The position numbers and the translations under genes were made by a program. 5,090 bases of DNA from Chloroflexota bacterium (GTDB taxonomy: Bacteria > Chloroflexota > Anaerolineae > Fen-1058). The notes under the pieces were generated by a model. The model was not told where the DNA came from, ran no database searches, and worked only from the letters and a program-made list of their open reading frames with translations. Positions 1-5,090 of the stretch are shown here, in pieces (the first letter of the stretch is position 1; the number at the start of each line of letters is the position of its first letter). The DNA lies in the NCBI GenBank assembly GCA_016219235.1, contig JACRBO010000838.1, positions 1-5,090 of the forward strand, in the 5' to 3' direction.

Positions 1-2
1 AC

Positions 3-2402
3 ATTGTGGCGGACTCCACTCAAGACTTGAACTTTAGTAACGATGCCGCTGCCGGCACGGTCACGCCGGTCTATTCAGGTTACGGCAAGCCGCAAGCCGC
101 CACGCTGAGCACCGGCAACTATGTGGCCGTCTGGAGTGAGTTTGGGCATGGCGGCGACGCCATGGCCAGCACGGGCGCCGGCTATGACTACGGCGGCATC
201 TATGGCCGCCAATTCAATTCGACGGGCACGGCCACAGCAGCCGCCTTTGCCATTACACCGGTTGGCGACGGTGTCGATACATACCAGGCGGCTATCGCGC
301 CCCTGAACACCGGCCGATACGTCGTCGCTTATCAACGAAGCACGACCAGCAACGGGTATGATATTGGCTATCGAATTGTGGAGGCGAACGGCGCAGTTGG
401 CAGTGAGTTGACCGCTAATACGACCGTAGCCGGCGATCAAACTACCCCCGCCATCACCACTTTGACCGATGGTTCGTTCGTGATTGCCTGGAATTCGGCC
501 GGCTCTATTCGGGCCCAAAAGTTTAACGCGGCCGACGGGTCGAAGAATGGGAGCGAGCTGAGCATTCACGCCGGAACAACCGATGTCAACCCTGCCATCG
601 CAGCGTTGAGCAACGGGGATTACGCTGTAGCCTGGGGCGATTCAAGCACATACAATATCTCGGCCAGCGTGAGCAGCGCGCCGAGCACCATCATTCCCGT
701 GATAACCGATGGTAGCTCTTCGCCGCCACCAGACTATCTGCCTCGTCCACGTGTAGCTGGTTTGATCGGCGGTGGTTTTGTGATCGCCTGGGACAGCTAT
801 GCCAACGATATGGTCGGCTGGACAGTCACAGACGTTTTCTTTCAACGCTACTCCAACACCGGCACAGCGCAAGGCACGACCACCCAGGCCAACACAATTG
901 TGGCAAGTTACAAAAATAATCCCAGTGTCGCGGCCCTCTCGGGCGGTGGCTTCGTGATCGGCTGGCAATCCGCTATCGGCGACTATGACTACAACGGCAT
1001 CTTTGGACGGCGCTTCACTTCGACGGGTACGGCAGTGGACACCACCGATTTTGAGATTAACCAGTATCGCAAGGGCGATCAGATCATGCCATATCTGACC
1101 GCGCTGGGTAGCGATCTGTTTGCAACAGTCTGGGAAGCAGGTGCGTCCCTCAATTACCCGTCCATTCCCGGCATTTATACGCGCGTGCTGCTGCCCACCG
1201 CTCCCGAACCATGCATCGGCGTCGGCTCCGGCACTGTCGATTGGACGATAGCCTTTGGGGCCTGCCCGCCCGGCGCGAAGTACGTCATCCCCGTCGGCTT
1301 GAATGTCGTGTTGAATGCGGACCTCTCACTTGATGTTGACCTGGAGGTGCTGGGCACCCTGGACGCGACCAGCCAACAACACACGCTCACCCTCACCGGC
1401 AGCGGCAATCAGACGCTGACCGGCAACCCCCTCGACTTCTACCGGCTGACGATCAACAAGACCAACAAGACCGACACCGTCACCATCGTCGGCAAACTCA
1501 AAGTGACCAAGAAACTGACCGTTACCAAAGGCAAACTCAAGAGCGCCAGCGACTACGGCGATGTCGAGATCGGCGCGGAAGGTGTGCTGGAACTGACCAA
1601 CGACATCTCCGTCGGCGGCACGTGGATCAACGACGGCGAGTTCATCGCCAACACCTATGAAGTAGGGTTTGACGGCGTTGATCCGCAGGCCATCGGCGGC
1701 GCGAATCAGACACTGTTCTATCGGCTCGTCATCAGCCCCACGGCCGGGGTCTTCATCACCACCACGCCCGCCGTCACCGACACCGTGACCAACTATGGCA
1801 CACTCAGACAGACGCAGACGATCGACAATAGTTCGGCAAGTTTCCTGCAATTCAGCACCGACAAGTACCAGGGCGTGGACATCACCACAACCGACAATCT
1901 CGGCCAGGTTAGTGTTGTAATTCGCGGCAATGCCGCCCAATGCACAGGTGATGTTGGCAGCCCGGCCTATCGTGCCCGCTGCTTTCGCGTGGATGTCGAA
2001 CTATCCGACATGTACATTCTGGACATGACATTCCATACTACAGCAGCTGAAGATTCGATCAGCAACGATACCACGTATCAATTCTATCCGTGGCTTGGCG
2101 CGTGGGCCGATGTCGGCACGACGCCGTGTGGCACGACTCCGGGCGAACCGTGTGCGGCCGACAACGTCACGGTGGAGCAAGGCAGCAACTACTTCTTGAT
2201 CGGTGGCGCAGGTTCGCCCACGGCCGTCACGGTCCAATCTTTCGCCGCCACTTCCAGCCCGATCGAATCGGCTAGCGGTGGCGGACTCGGCCTGCTGTTG
2301 TTACTCACGCTGGGCGTAGCCGTTTGGCGACTCACGCGCCGTGCTCCCAGTTCACCCGTCTCTGCGTCAATCCAACCTCAAGGAGATGATCATGTCCGAT
2401 GA
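3..2402 (+). CDS. Large secreted/surface protein: beta-propeller repeats, beta-solenoid-like region, C-terminal membrane anchor (5' partial)
   Basis: The reading frame is open to the left edge. The first possible start (GTG at 6) has no visible ribosome site and no signal peptide follows it, so the true start probably lies upstream. Numbering from that GTG (798 residues), residues 1-395 hold seven repeats of 48-66 residues. Each is marked by an aromatic/hydrophobic strand: NYVAVW (38), RYVVAY (104), SFVIAW (157), DYAVAW (205), GFVIAW (257), GFVIGW (315) and LFATVW (371). This suggests a seven-bladed propeller. Residues about 403-605 are rich in short beta-strands and Gly/Asn/Thr turns, as in beta-solenoids, with a repeated 'NQTL...FYRL' motif (468-481 and 567-573). 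Residues 610-735 form a Cys-containing domain, followed by PTAVTVQSF (738-746). A Gly-rich hydrophobic segment (758-775) ending in RLTRR looks like a membrane anchor or sorting tail. It is presumably exported and surface-attached. The ligand or role cannot be named. The stop overlaps the next gene. Confidence 0.85.
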   Translation: MVADSTQDLNFSNDAAAGTVTPVYSGYGKPQAATLSTGNYVAVWSEFGHGGDAMASTGAGYDYGGIYGRQFNSTGTATAAAFAITPVGDGVDTYQAAIAPLNTGRYVVAYQRSTTSNGYDIGYRIVEANGAVGSELTANTTVAGDQTTPAITTLTDGSFVIAWNSAGSIRAQKFNAADGSKNGSELSIHAGTTDVNPAIAALSNGDYAVAWGDSSTYNISASVSSAPSTIIPVITDGSSSPPPDYLPRPRVAGLIGGGFVIAWDSYANDMVGWTVTDVFFQRYSNTGTAQGTTTQANTIVASYKNNPSVAALSGGGFVIGWQSAIGDYDYNGIFGRRFTSTGTAVDTTDFEINQYRKGDQIMPYLTALGSDLFATVWEAGASLNYPSIPGIYTRVLLPTAPEPCIGVGSGTVDWTIAFGACPPGAKYVIPVGLNVVLNADLSLDVDLEVLGTLDATSQQHTLTLTGSGNQTLTGNPLDFYRLTINKTNKTDTVTIVGKLKVTKKLTVTKGKLKSASDYGDVEIGAEGVLELTNDISVGGTWINDGEFIANTYEVGFDGVDPQAIGGANQTLFYRLVISPTAGVFITTTPAVTDTVTNYGTLRQTQTIDNSSASFLQFSTDKYQGVDITTTDNLGQVSVVIRGNAAQCTGDVGSPAYRARCFRVDVELSDMYILDMTFHTTAAEDSISNDTTYQFYPWLGAWADVGTTPCGTTPGEPCAADNVTVEQGSNYFLIGGAGSPTAVTVQSFAATSSPIESASGGGLGLLLLLTLGVAVWRLTRRAPSSPVSASIQPQGDDHVR
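2380..2385 (+). promoter_or_regulatory. Ribosome binding site of the small peptide gene
   Basis: AAGGAG lies six bases before the ATG at 2392, inside the last codons of the upstream surface-protein gene. It decides the start of the peptide. The in-frame GTG at 2341 has no such site, and the ATG at 2386 directly abuts the motif, so both are poor starts. Confidence 0.85.
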
Positions 2403-2544
2403 AGTCGCTGTAGAGTCACCCGGCACCCTGCCGCCCTATCAGCAGCCCGATATAACTCACGAACTCGAACTTGAGACCCGCGCCGGGTCACCGCTCGGCG
2501 GCGATCCCCTCGTCGATCCGCTGGGCCTCGATCCAATGCAGTGA
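2392..2544 (+). CDS. 50-residue RiPP-precursor-like peptide with YxxP leader motif and TRAGSPL core
   Basis: The peptide is 50 residues and acidic. It has no signal peptide and no membrane segment. Three parts can be seen: an N-terminal leader-like stretch (1-15); Y16-Q-Q-P19-D-I21 followed by acidic HELELE (23-28); and TRAGSPLGG (29-37), which runs into a tail with three Asp-Pro pairs (38-39, 42-43, 47-48). A YxxPx(L/I) element is what RiPP recognition domains (the B1 protein of lasso peptide systems) bind in leader peptides; that is family knowledge, and its use here is inference. The start is fixed by AAGGAG six bases upstream. The gene overlaps the surface-protein gene by 11 bases, so translation is probably coupled. 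A strong terminator follows 17 bases after the stop. No cyclase, protease or transporter gene is visible nearby. It could instead be a small unmodified accessory protein. The gene itself is well supported; its function is not known. Confidence 0.75.
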   Translation: MSDEVAVESPGTLPPYQQPDITHELELETRAGSPLGGDPLVDPLGLDPMQ

Positions 2545-2550
2545 GTGGCG

Positions 2551-2613
2551 ATCCGTCGATCGACAACCGCGACGCACAGCTGGTGCGTCGCGGTTGTCTT
2601 TTGCTCGACGGAT
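2551..2613 (+). terminator. Rho-independent terminator with a two-part stem
   Basis: A perfect 16-bp stem (2562-2577 paired with 2583-2598) encloses a five-base loop (AGCTG) and is followed by TTTT (2599-2602). An outer pair of 9-base arms (2551-2559 with 2605-2613) is also exactly complementary, so the whole palindrome fills the gap between the convergent genes. It ends the surface protein-peptide transcript. The minus strand has no T-run after the stem, so it is a less convincing intrinsic terminator for the membrane-protein gene that stops at 2614. Confidence 0.92.
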
Positions 2614-3333
2614 TCAACGCGAAGCCGTAAACAGCCCGATCGCCCGGCCGGCGATCAAGGCCACGACCGCCAGCGAGTTGAGGGTCTGCACCATCGTCAG
2701 AATCTTGAAGCGGCGCGAGAGGATCGACACATCGTTGGGGCCTAGCGAGGTGCTGCTGCCAAAGGCGGCGAACAAGTAATCGAGAAAGCCGGGCCGCCAG
2801 TGTTCCCAGCCCGGAATCGATTCTTCCTGCTGTTTGAATTGCAACTCGATGCGCTTCGCGTGGGTCGTGCCGCGTCGATCGGGGCCGCCCGCATCCAGAA
2901 TCCAGAACCAGATCGAGAACACGATCCAGTTCATCATCCACACCAGCACCGCATCCACCAGCAGCAACGCCGCATCGCGATTGCCCTCACGTTTGGTGAT
3001 GGAGAACAGCAAATCAAACACGTAGTTGCTGACGTTGAAAGTGGCGATGCCGTTGGCCAGCAAGAACACCCAGCGCGTCACCCGATCCCAATCGAGCAGC
3101 CAACCGATGACGGCGATAACAAACAGGAGGCCAAACAGGCCGAACTCGGGCAGCAGCGTGTTCGCGACCTGATCGAAGGCGTGCACGTCGATATTGAGTT
3201 CCGCCACAATCGCCGTGAAATCCAGCGCATCGGATACAATCCAGTTGAGGACGCCCACAATCGCCAACGCGATCAGGCCCGGCAGGTTGCGGCGGCGCTC
3301 GTTGTAAAACACGCGGAGTTGAGTTAAGTTCAT
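2614..3333 (-). CDS. Multi-pass integral membrane protein, DUF1345-like
   Basis: The protein has 239 residues and is strongly hydrophobic. Likely membrane segments are at about 19-35, 64-80, 86-112, 121-146 and 211-235. There is also a shorter hydrophobic stretch at 184-200. A charged loop (147-180) starts with LDAGGPDRR (146-154) and carries a W-x-x-W-RPGF motif (176-183). It is followed by DYLFAAFGSSTSLGPNDVSIL (185-205) and an Arg-rich link into the last helix, which ends ARAIGLF-like (228-235). From memory, the 'LDGGGP...F.DYL..A....S..D...L..R.K' pattern is shared with uncharacterised bacterial membrane proteins related to DUF1345. The 185-205 segment resembles the pore-loop position of two-helix ion channels but lacks a GYG filter, so channel activity is not shown. 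The ATG at 3333 has only a weak GAG eight bases upstream; no better in-frame start is present before the stop codon at 3379-3381. It has its own promoter and converges on the peptide gene. Confidence 0.88.
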   Translation of the reverse strand: MNLTQLRVFYNERRRNLPGLIALAIVGVLNWIVSDALDFTAIVAELNIDVHAFDQVANTLLPEFGLFGLLFVIAVIGWLLDWDRVTRWVFLLANGIATFNVSNYVFDLLFSITKREGNRDAALLLVDAVLVWMMNWIVFSIWFWILDAGGPDRRGTTHAKRIELQFKQQEESIPGWEHWRPGFLDYLFAAFGSSTSLGPNDVSILSRRFKILTMVQTLNSLAVVALIAGRAIGLFTASR

Positions 3334-3398
3334 CAGTGTGACTCGCAGGTGAGGTGGCTGCGTCGCGCCGGACCTCCGTCAGTAAACGGGCTGTGGCA

Positions 3399-3427
3399 AG
3401 TATAGCGAGAATGAAGGGGGAGGTCAA
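3399..3427 (-). promoter_or_regulatory. Sigma70-type promoter for the membrane-protein gene
   Basis: On the minus strand TTGACC (3427-3422) and TATACT (3404-3399) are separated by exactly 17 bases. Each matches its consensus hexamer at five of six positions. The -35 box overlaps the stop codon of the upstream hydrolase gene. The predicted start near 3392 would give a leader of about 58 bases. The leader carries a GGAGGT (minus strand, 3377-3372) that is too far from the ATG to serve as its ribosome site. Confidence 0.65.
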
Positions 3428-4299
3428 ATAACCTTTACGCCGCCAGATGTGCGCGGTTTCTTCGACCCGGCGCTACGCGCCACTTGCAACAAGAACGGTT
3501 CCAACGCGGCCATGTAGCGCTGATGCTGATCACGGCGGATGCTATGCCCGGCCCCGGCCACATGTGCAATCTGCACTTGCGGCAGTAACGTCTTCAGCGC
3601 TGCGGCATACGGTGGCGTTACTAACGCGCTCAGTTTGGGATCCCCGGTGATGAGCAATGCAGAACAACGGATGGCACGCAAGAGCGTGGGCCAGTCGAAA
3701 GTGGGCGCCTTGAGGCCGTCGAAGAAATTCATATTGAAGGCCAACTTGGAATCGACCCACGGTTCCAGATCAACTTCCGGCCAGTCCGGGGCGGCGGCGC
3801 GCTGCGCCGCCAGAATCGCCTCACGCGGTTGTTGCCTCAGTCCCATCAGCCAGGCACGCACTTGCGTCAGCCACACGGGAGAATACGGCGCTTCAAAATC
3901 AGGCGACCACCACGGCGGCGGATCTTCCAACGCGATGGCGCACGGCACATCTGGATAACGGCCCGCCAGCACGAGGGCCGTTTGCGCACCCATCGAGTGG
4001 CCGAGCACGATCGGGCGGTGCAGCCTCAACGCCGCGATCACACCCGCCAGATCATCAGCCTGTACTTCGGGACCATAGCCCTGCTCCGGCGCATCCGATT
4101 GACCATGCCCGCGCGCATCGTCCAAAACCACGTCATAGTTCTCGGCCAGCCGATTGGCGGTCGAGGCCCAACACAAGCCATCGTCGGAAAAGCCGTGTGC
4201 CAGCACGATGGGTGGCTTGCCACTCTCACTCCGTGCGCTACGCGCGATGTGATGTCGCAACCCGTTGGCGTAAACGAAGATCGATTGCCAGTCAGTCAT
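3424..4299 (-). CDS. Alpha/beta-hydrolase fold protein
   Basis: This is a 291-residue cytoplasmic-looking hydrolase with a complete alpha/beta-hydrolase layout. The oxyanion-hole motif is HGF (35-37). DDARGHGQSD (60-69) is the classic strand-4/turn region. The nucleophile elbow is GHSMG, with Ser102. A cap-like insert (about 127-200) is rich in Trp and Pro. The probable acid is Asp220 in TGD, and the catalytic His is His252 in AGAGHSIRRD. Length and motifs match ester, epoxide or lactone hydrolases such as those in the esterase/haloalkane-dehalogenase/epoxide-hydrolase superfamily. The substrate cannot be read from sequence; the DP-PPWW after the elbow (126-131) does not settle it. The start at 4299 is chosen because GGAG lies six bases upstream and the homologous part begins there; an in-frame ATG at 4359 would overlap the neighbouring gene. 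It lies 26 bases after the DUF5655-like gene on the same strand, suggesting co-transcription. Confidence 0.93.
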   Translation of the reverse strand: MTDWQSIFVYANGLRHHIARSARSESGKPPIVLAHGFSDDGLCWASTANRLAENYDVVLDDARGHGQSDAPEQGYGPEVQADDLAGVIAALRLHRPIVLGHSMGAQTALVLAGRYPDVPCAIALEDPPPWWSPDFEAPYSPVWLTQVRAWLMGLRQQPREAILAAQRAAAPDWPEVDLEPWVDSKLAFNMNFFDGLKAPTFDWPTLLRAIRCSALLITGDPKLSALVTPPYAAALKTLLPQVQIAHVAGAGHSIRRDQHQRYMAALEPFLLQVARSAGSKKPRTSGGVKVI

Positions 4300-4305
4300 G
4301 CTTTG

Positions 4306-4309
4306 CTCC
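4306..4309 (-). promoter_or_regulatory. Ribosome binding site of the alpha/beta-hydrolase
   Basis: Minus-strand GGAG sits six bases before the ATG at 4299, in the 26-base gap after the preceding gene's TAA. It supports the 291-residue form over the 311-residue one starting at 4359. Confidence 0.7.
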
Positions 4310-4325
4310 GATGAAAATGTTGGTC

Positions 4326-4562
4326 TTACTTCGTGCTCACCCACGCAGCCCTTAACCACTCACGGACTTCGTCATCGATGTCAGTCAACGACCACAACTC
4401 CAGGTGATGCGTAAAGCGTCCCGGCCGTGGTTCGACGATTTCCTTCCAGCGTGGCGAAGCATCTCGACAACGAAAGCCCAGCGTCAGCACCAGCGGTGCA
4501 GCACGCCTCAGATATTGTTTGGGCAGCCGCGCGAAGCGTGACAATCCAGCGGGAGCAGTCAT
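4326..4562 (-). CDS. DUF5655-like protein, N-terminally truncated (possible pseudogene)
   Basis: The visible frame gives 78 residues from the ATG at 4562. The features FARLPKQYLRR (11-21), APLVLTLGFR (22-31), SPRWKEIVEPRPGRF (36-50), HHLELWS (52-58) and DIDDEVREWLRAAW (61-74) match what I recall of the C-terminal two-thirds of DUF5655 proteins. These proteins are usually about 110-190 residues and have no known function; some are thought to relate to DNA transport. The frame is open upstream for nine more codons (RKTRLS just before the ATG) and then meets a stop at 4592-4590, inside a palindromic repeat. The KTRLS stretch also looks like family sequence, so the original gene probably extended further before the repeat arrived. 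The ribosome site before 4562 is weak. It may still make a shortened product or be a relic. The alpha/beta-hydrolase gene follows 26 bases downstream. Confidence 0.7.
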   Translation of the reverse strand: MTAPAGLSRFARLPKQYLRRAAPLVLTLGFRCRDASPRWKEIVEPRPGRFTHHLELWSLTDIDDEVREWLRAAWVSTK

Positions 4563-4574
4563 CGATAATCTCGT

Positions 4575-4682
4575 TTTACGGGTGCAGCGTCATTGCGAGC
4601 GCTTTTTGCGAAGCAATCTCGTCGGGTCGTGAAGGAGATTGCTTCGTCGCAAAAGCCGCTCCTCGCAATGACGGGTCGTAAA
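4575..4682. repeat. Palindromic dispersed repeat (MITE/REP-like, CATTGCGAG...GAAGCAATCTC type)
   Basis: Long imperfect inverted arms are visible. CGTCATTGCGAG (4588-4599) pairs with 4662-4673, CTTTTTGCG-type bases in the middle pair with CGCAAAAG, and AAGCAATCTC (4611-4620) pairs with 4635-4644. The central loop is about 14 bases. An outer TTTACG (4575-4580) is mirrored by CGTAAA (4677-4682), which may mark the true ends. CGGGTCGT occurs twice (4623-4630 and 4672-4679). This CATTGCGAG/GAAGCAATCTC pattern is known to me as a widespread short repeat in many bacterial genomes, including Chloroflexota. No transposase is present, so it would depend on an enzyme elsewhere. It borders the truncated DUF5655-like gene. 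Confidence 0.85.
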
Positions 4683-4823
4683 TCAACTTGGAATTTGCTC
4701 TAGTCGGAAGAGTCCCAAAGTGCTAATCGGCAACGTGGATGCCCGACACGCCCTGTCCACGAAGCGGGGCGCGCTTGGCGAATGCATTCGGGCACGACGA
4801 TTGTGCAGATACAAGCAACTAAC
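4683..4823. other. Unassigned intergenic stretch
   Basis: No convincing gene is seen in either direction. It contains a 12-base palindrome CGAATGCATTCG (4779-4790) and a 7-base inverted pair TGCCCGA (4740-4746) with TCGGGCA (4788-4794). These are too short and too far apart to name. Minus-strand translations next to the repeat do not resemble the missing N-terminal part of the DUF5655-like protein. Confidence 0.4.
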
Positions 4824-4855
4824 AAAAACGCCCCGAACACACGTGTGTTTGGGGC
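4824..4855 (-). terminator. Rho-independent terminator of the ABC transporter gene
   Basis: Read on the minus strand, GCCCCAAACACA pairs with TGTGTTCGGGGC around a central CG (4855-4830). One A-C mismatch is present; the loop will in practice be about four bases. After one G and one further base-pair position the strand runs GTTTTTG (T-run at 4828-4824). It lies 29 bases beyond the ATPase stop codon. The plus strand has ATTTATTT after the stem, so weak two-way activity is possible. Confidence 0.85.
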
Positions 4856-4884
4856 ATTTATTTGGAACAAGGTGGCGCGTCGCG

Positions 4885-5090
4885 CTACGCCGTGCCGTTG
4901 CTTTCCACGCGACCGTCGCGCAACTTCACCACGCGGCGCGCATAGGCCACCACGCGCGGATCGTGCGTGGCGAAGATGAAGGCCGTGCCCGTCTGCTGAT
5001 TCAGGCGCAGCATGATCTCCATCGCCTGCTGGCCGTTGGCCGTGTCGAGGTTGGCGGTGGGTTCGTCGGCCAGCACCATCAGCGGTCGCG
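4885..5090 (-). CDS. ABC transporter ATP-binding protein, MacB/LolD-type (5' partial, C-terminal end only)
   Basis: The gene enters from the right edge; only the last 67 or so codons are present, ending with TAG at 4887-4885. The visible part carries the end of Walker B, VLADEPT, with the catalytic Glu. It then has the D-loop ANLD and the switch-His motif FATHDPRVV, and ends in the C-terminal LRDGRVES strand typical of these ATPases. The wording '[15 protein letters not shown]' followed by 'FATHDPRV' fits the MacB/LolD/FtsE branch. These proteins power permeases for lipoprotein release, macrolide or peptide export, or unknown cargo. The Walker A and signature motifs lie outside the window, as would any partner permease. 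The methionine codon at 5079 is internal, in the middle of Walker B, and is not a real start. A minus-strand terminator follows, so this is the last gene of its transcript. Confidence 0.93.
   Translation of the reverse strand, partial: RPLMVLADEPTANLDTANGQQAMEIMLRLNQQTGTAFIFATHDPRVVAYARRVVKLRDGRVESNGTA

Noticed and set aside
6..8. GTG as the real start of the surface protein
   Set aside because: The frame is open to the edge, only five bases precede it, and no signal peptide follows although the protein looks exported. A start further upstream is more likely.
75..569. 164-codon open frame on the minus strand
   Set aside because: Antisense to the propeller repeats, no recognisable domain, no ribosome site; a shadow frame.
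1326..1940. 204-codon open frame on the minus strand
   Set aside because: It lies wholly inside the surface-protein gene on the opposite strand. The translation is low in complexity (Asp/Gly/Val-rich) and shows no domain; it is a shadow of the GC-rich coding strand.
2341..2391. Longer start (GTG at 2341 or ATG at 2386) for the small peptide
   Set aside because: AAGGAG at 2380-2385 is placed correctly only for the ATG at 2392; the extra residues would just re-read the surface-protein tail in another frame.
2800..3327. 175-codon open frame on the plus strand
   Set aside because: Antisense to the membrane-protein gene; the His/Arg/Gln-rich translation is typical of the reverse of hydrophobic codons.
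3829..4314. 161-codon open frame on the plus strand
   Set aside because: Antisense to the alpha/beta-hydrolase, whose motifs are complete on the other strand.
4300..4359. 20-residue N-terminal extension of the alpha/beta-hydrolase
   Set aside because: It would overlap the DUF5655-like coding end. The ATG at 4299 has GGAG at the right distance and begins where hydrolase-like sequence starts.
4739..4794. Possible hairpin between TGCCCGA and TCGGGCA
   Set aside because: Seven paired bases across a gap of about 40 with no T-run are too weak to name as a terminator or RNA element.
4782..4979. 65-codon open frame on the plus strand
   Set aside because: It crosses a terminator and the antisense of the ABC ATPase; no domain or ribosome site supports it.

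Overview
The window is a moderately GC-rich bacterial segment with five recognisable protein genes, one of them cut by each window edge, plus a very short peptide gene. The organism is probably an uncultured or filamentous Chloroflexota (Anaerolineae/Caldilineae-like). The reasons are the composite surface protein with a 'PTAVTVQSFAAT' stretch, the small peptide with an 'LETRAGSPL' core, and the 'GTCATTGCGAG...GAAGCAATCTC' palindromic repeat. This is a judgement from resemblance; no rRNA or other phylogenetic marker is present.

Left region, + strand (1-2613): the 3' part of a large exported surface protein fills the first 2.4 kb. It has seven propeller-like repeats, then a beta-solenoid-like region, then a Gly-rich transmembrane C-terminal tail. 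Its stop codon overlaps the start of a 50-residue peptide gene that has its own strong ribosome binding site. The peptide has the layout of a ribosomally made, post-translationally modified peptide (RiPP) precursor: a YxxPxI element, then TRAGSPL, then a short Asp-Pro-rich tail. A perfect 16-bp hairpin followed by T4 ends this transcript.

Middle region, - strand (2614-4562): three genes read leftward and converge on that terminator. In transcription order they are the 3' part of a DUF5655-like gene, an alpha/beta-hydrolase with an intact catalytic triad, and a multi-pass membrane protein resembling DUF1345-type proteins. The first two are 26 bp apart and probably co-transcribed. The membrane protein has its own sigma70-type promoter, whose -35 box overlaps the hydrolase stop codon.

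Right region (4563-5090): a palindromic, MITE/REP-like repeat abuts the DUF5655-like gene and appears to have removed or displaced its N-terminal coding part. About 140 bp of unassigned sequence follows. Next come a minus-strand intrinsic terminator and the C-terminal end of a MacB/LolD-type ABC transporter ATPase that enters from the right edge.

The genes do not form one obvious pathway. The point of most interest is the RiPP-like peptide translationally coupled to a surface protein. No modifying enzyme is visible in the window, so that idea remains a hypothesis.
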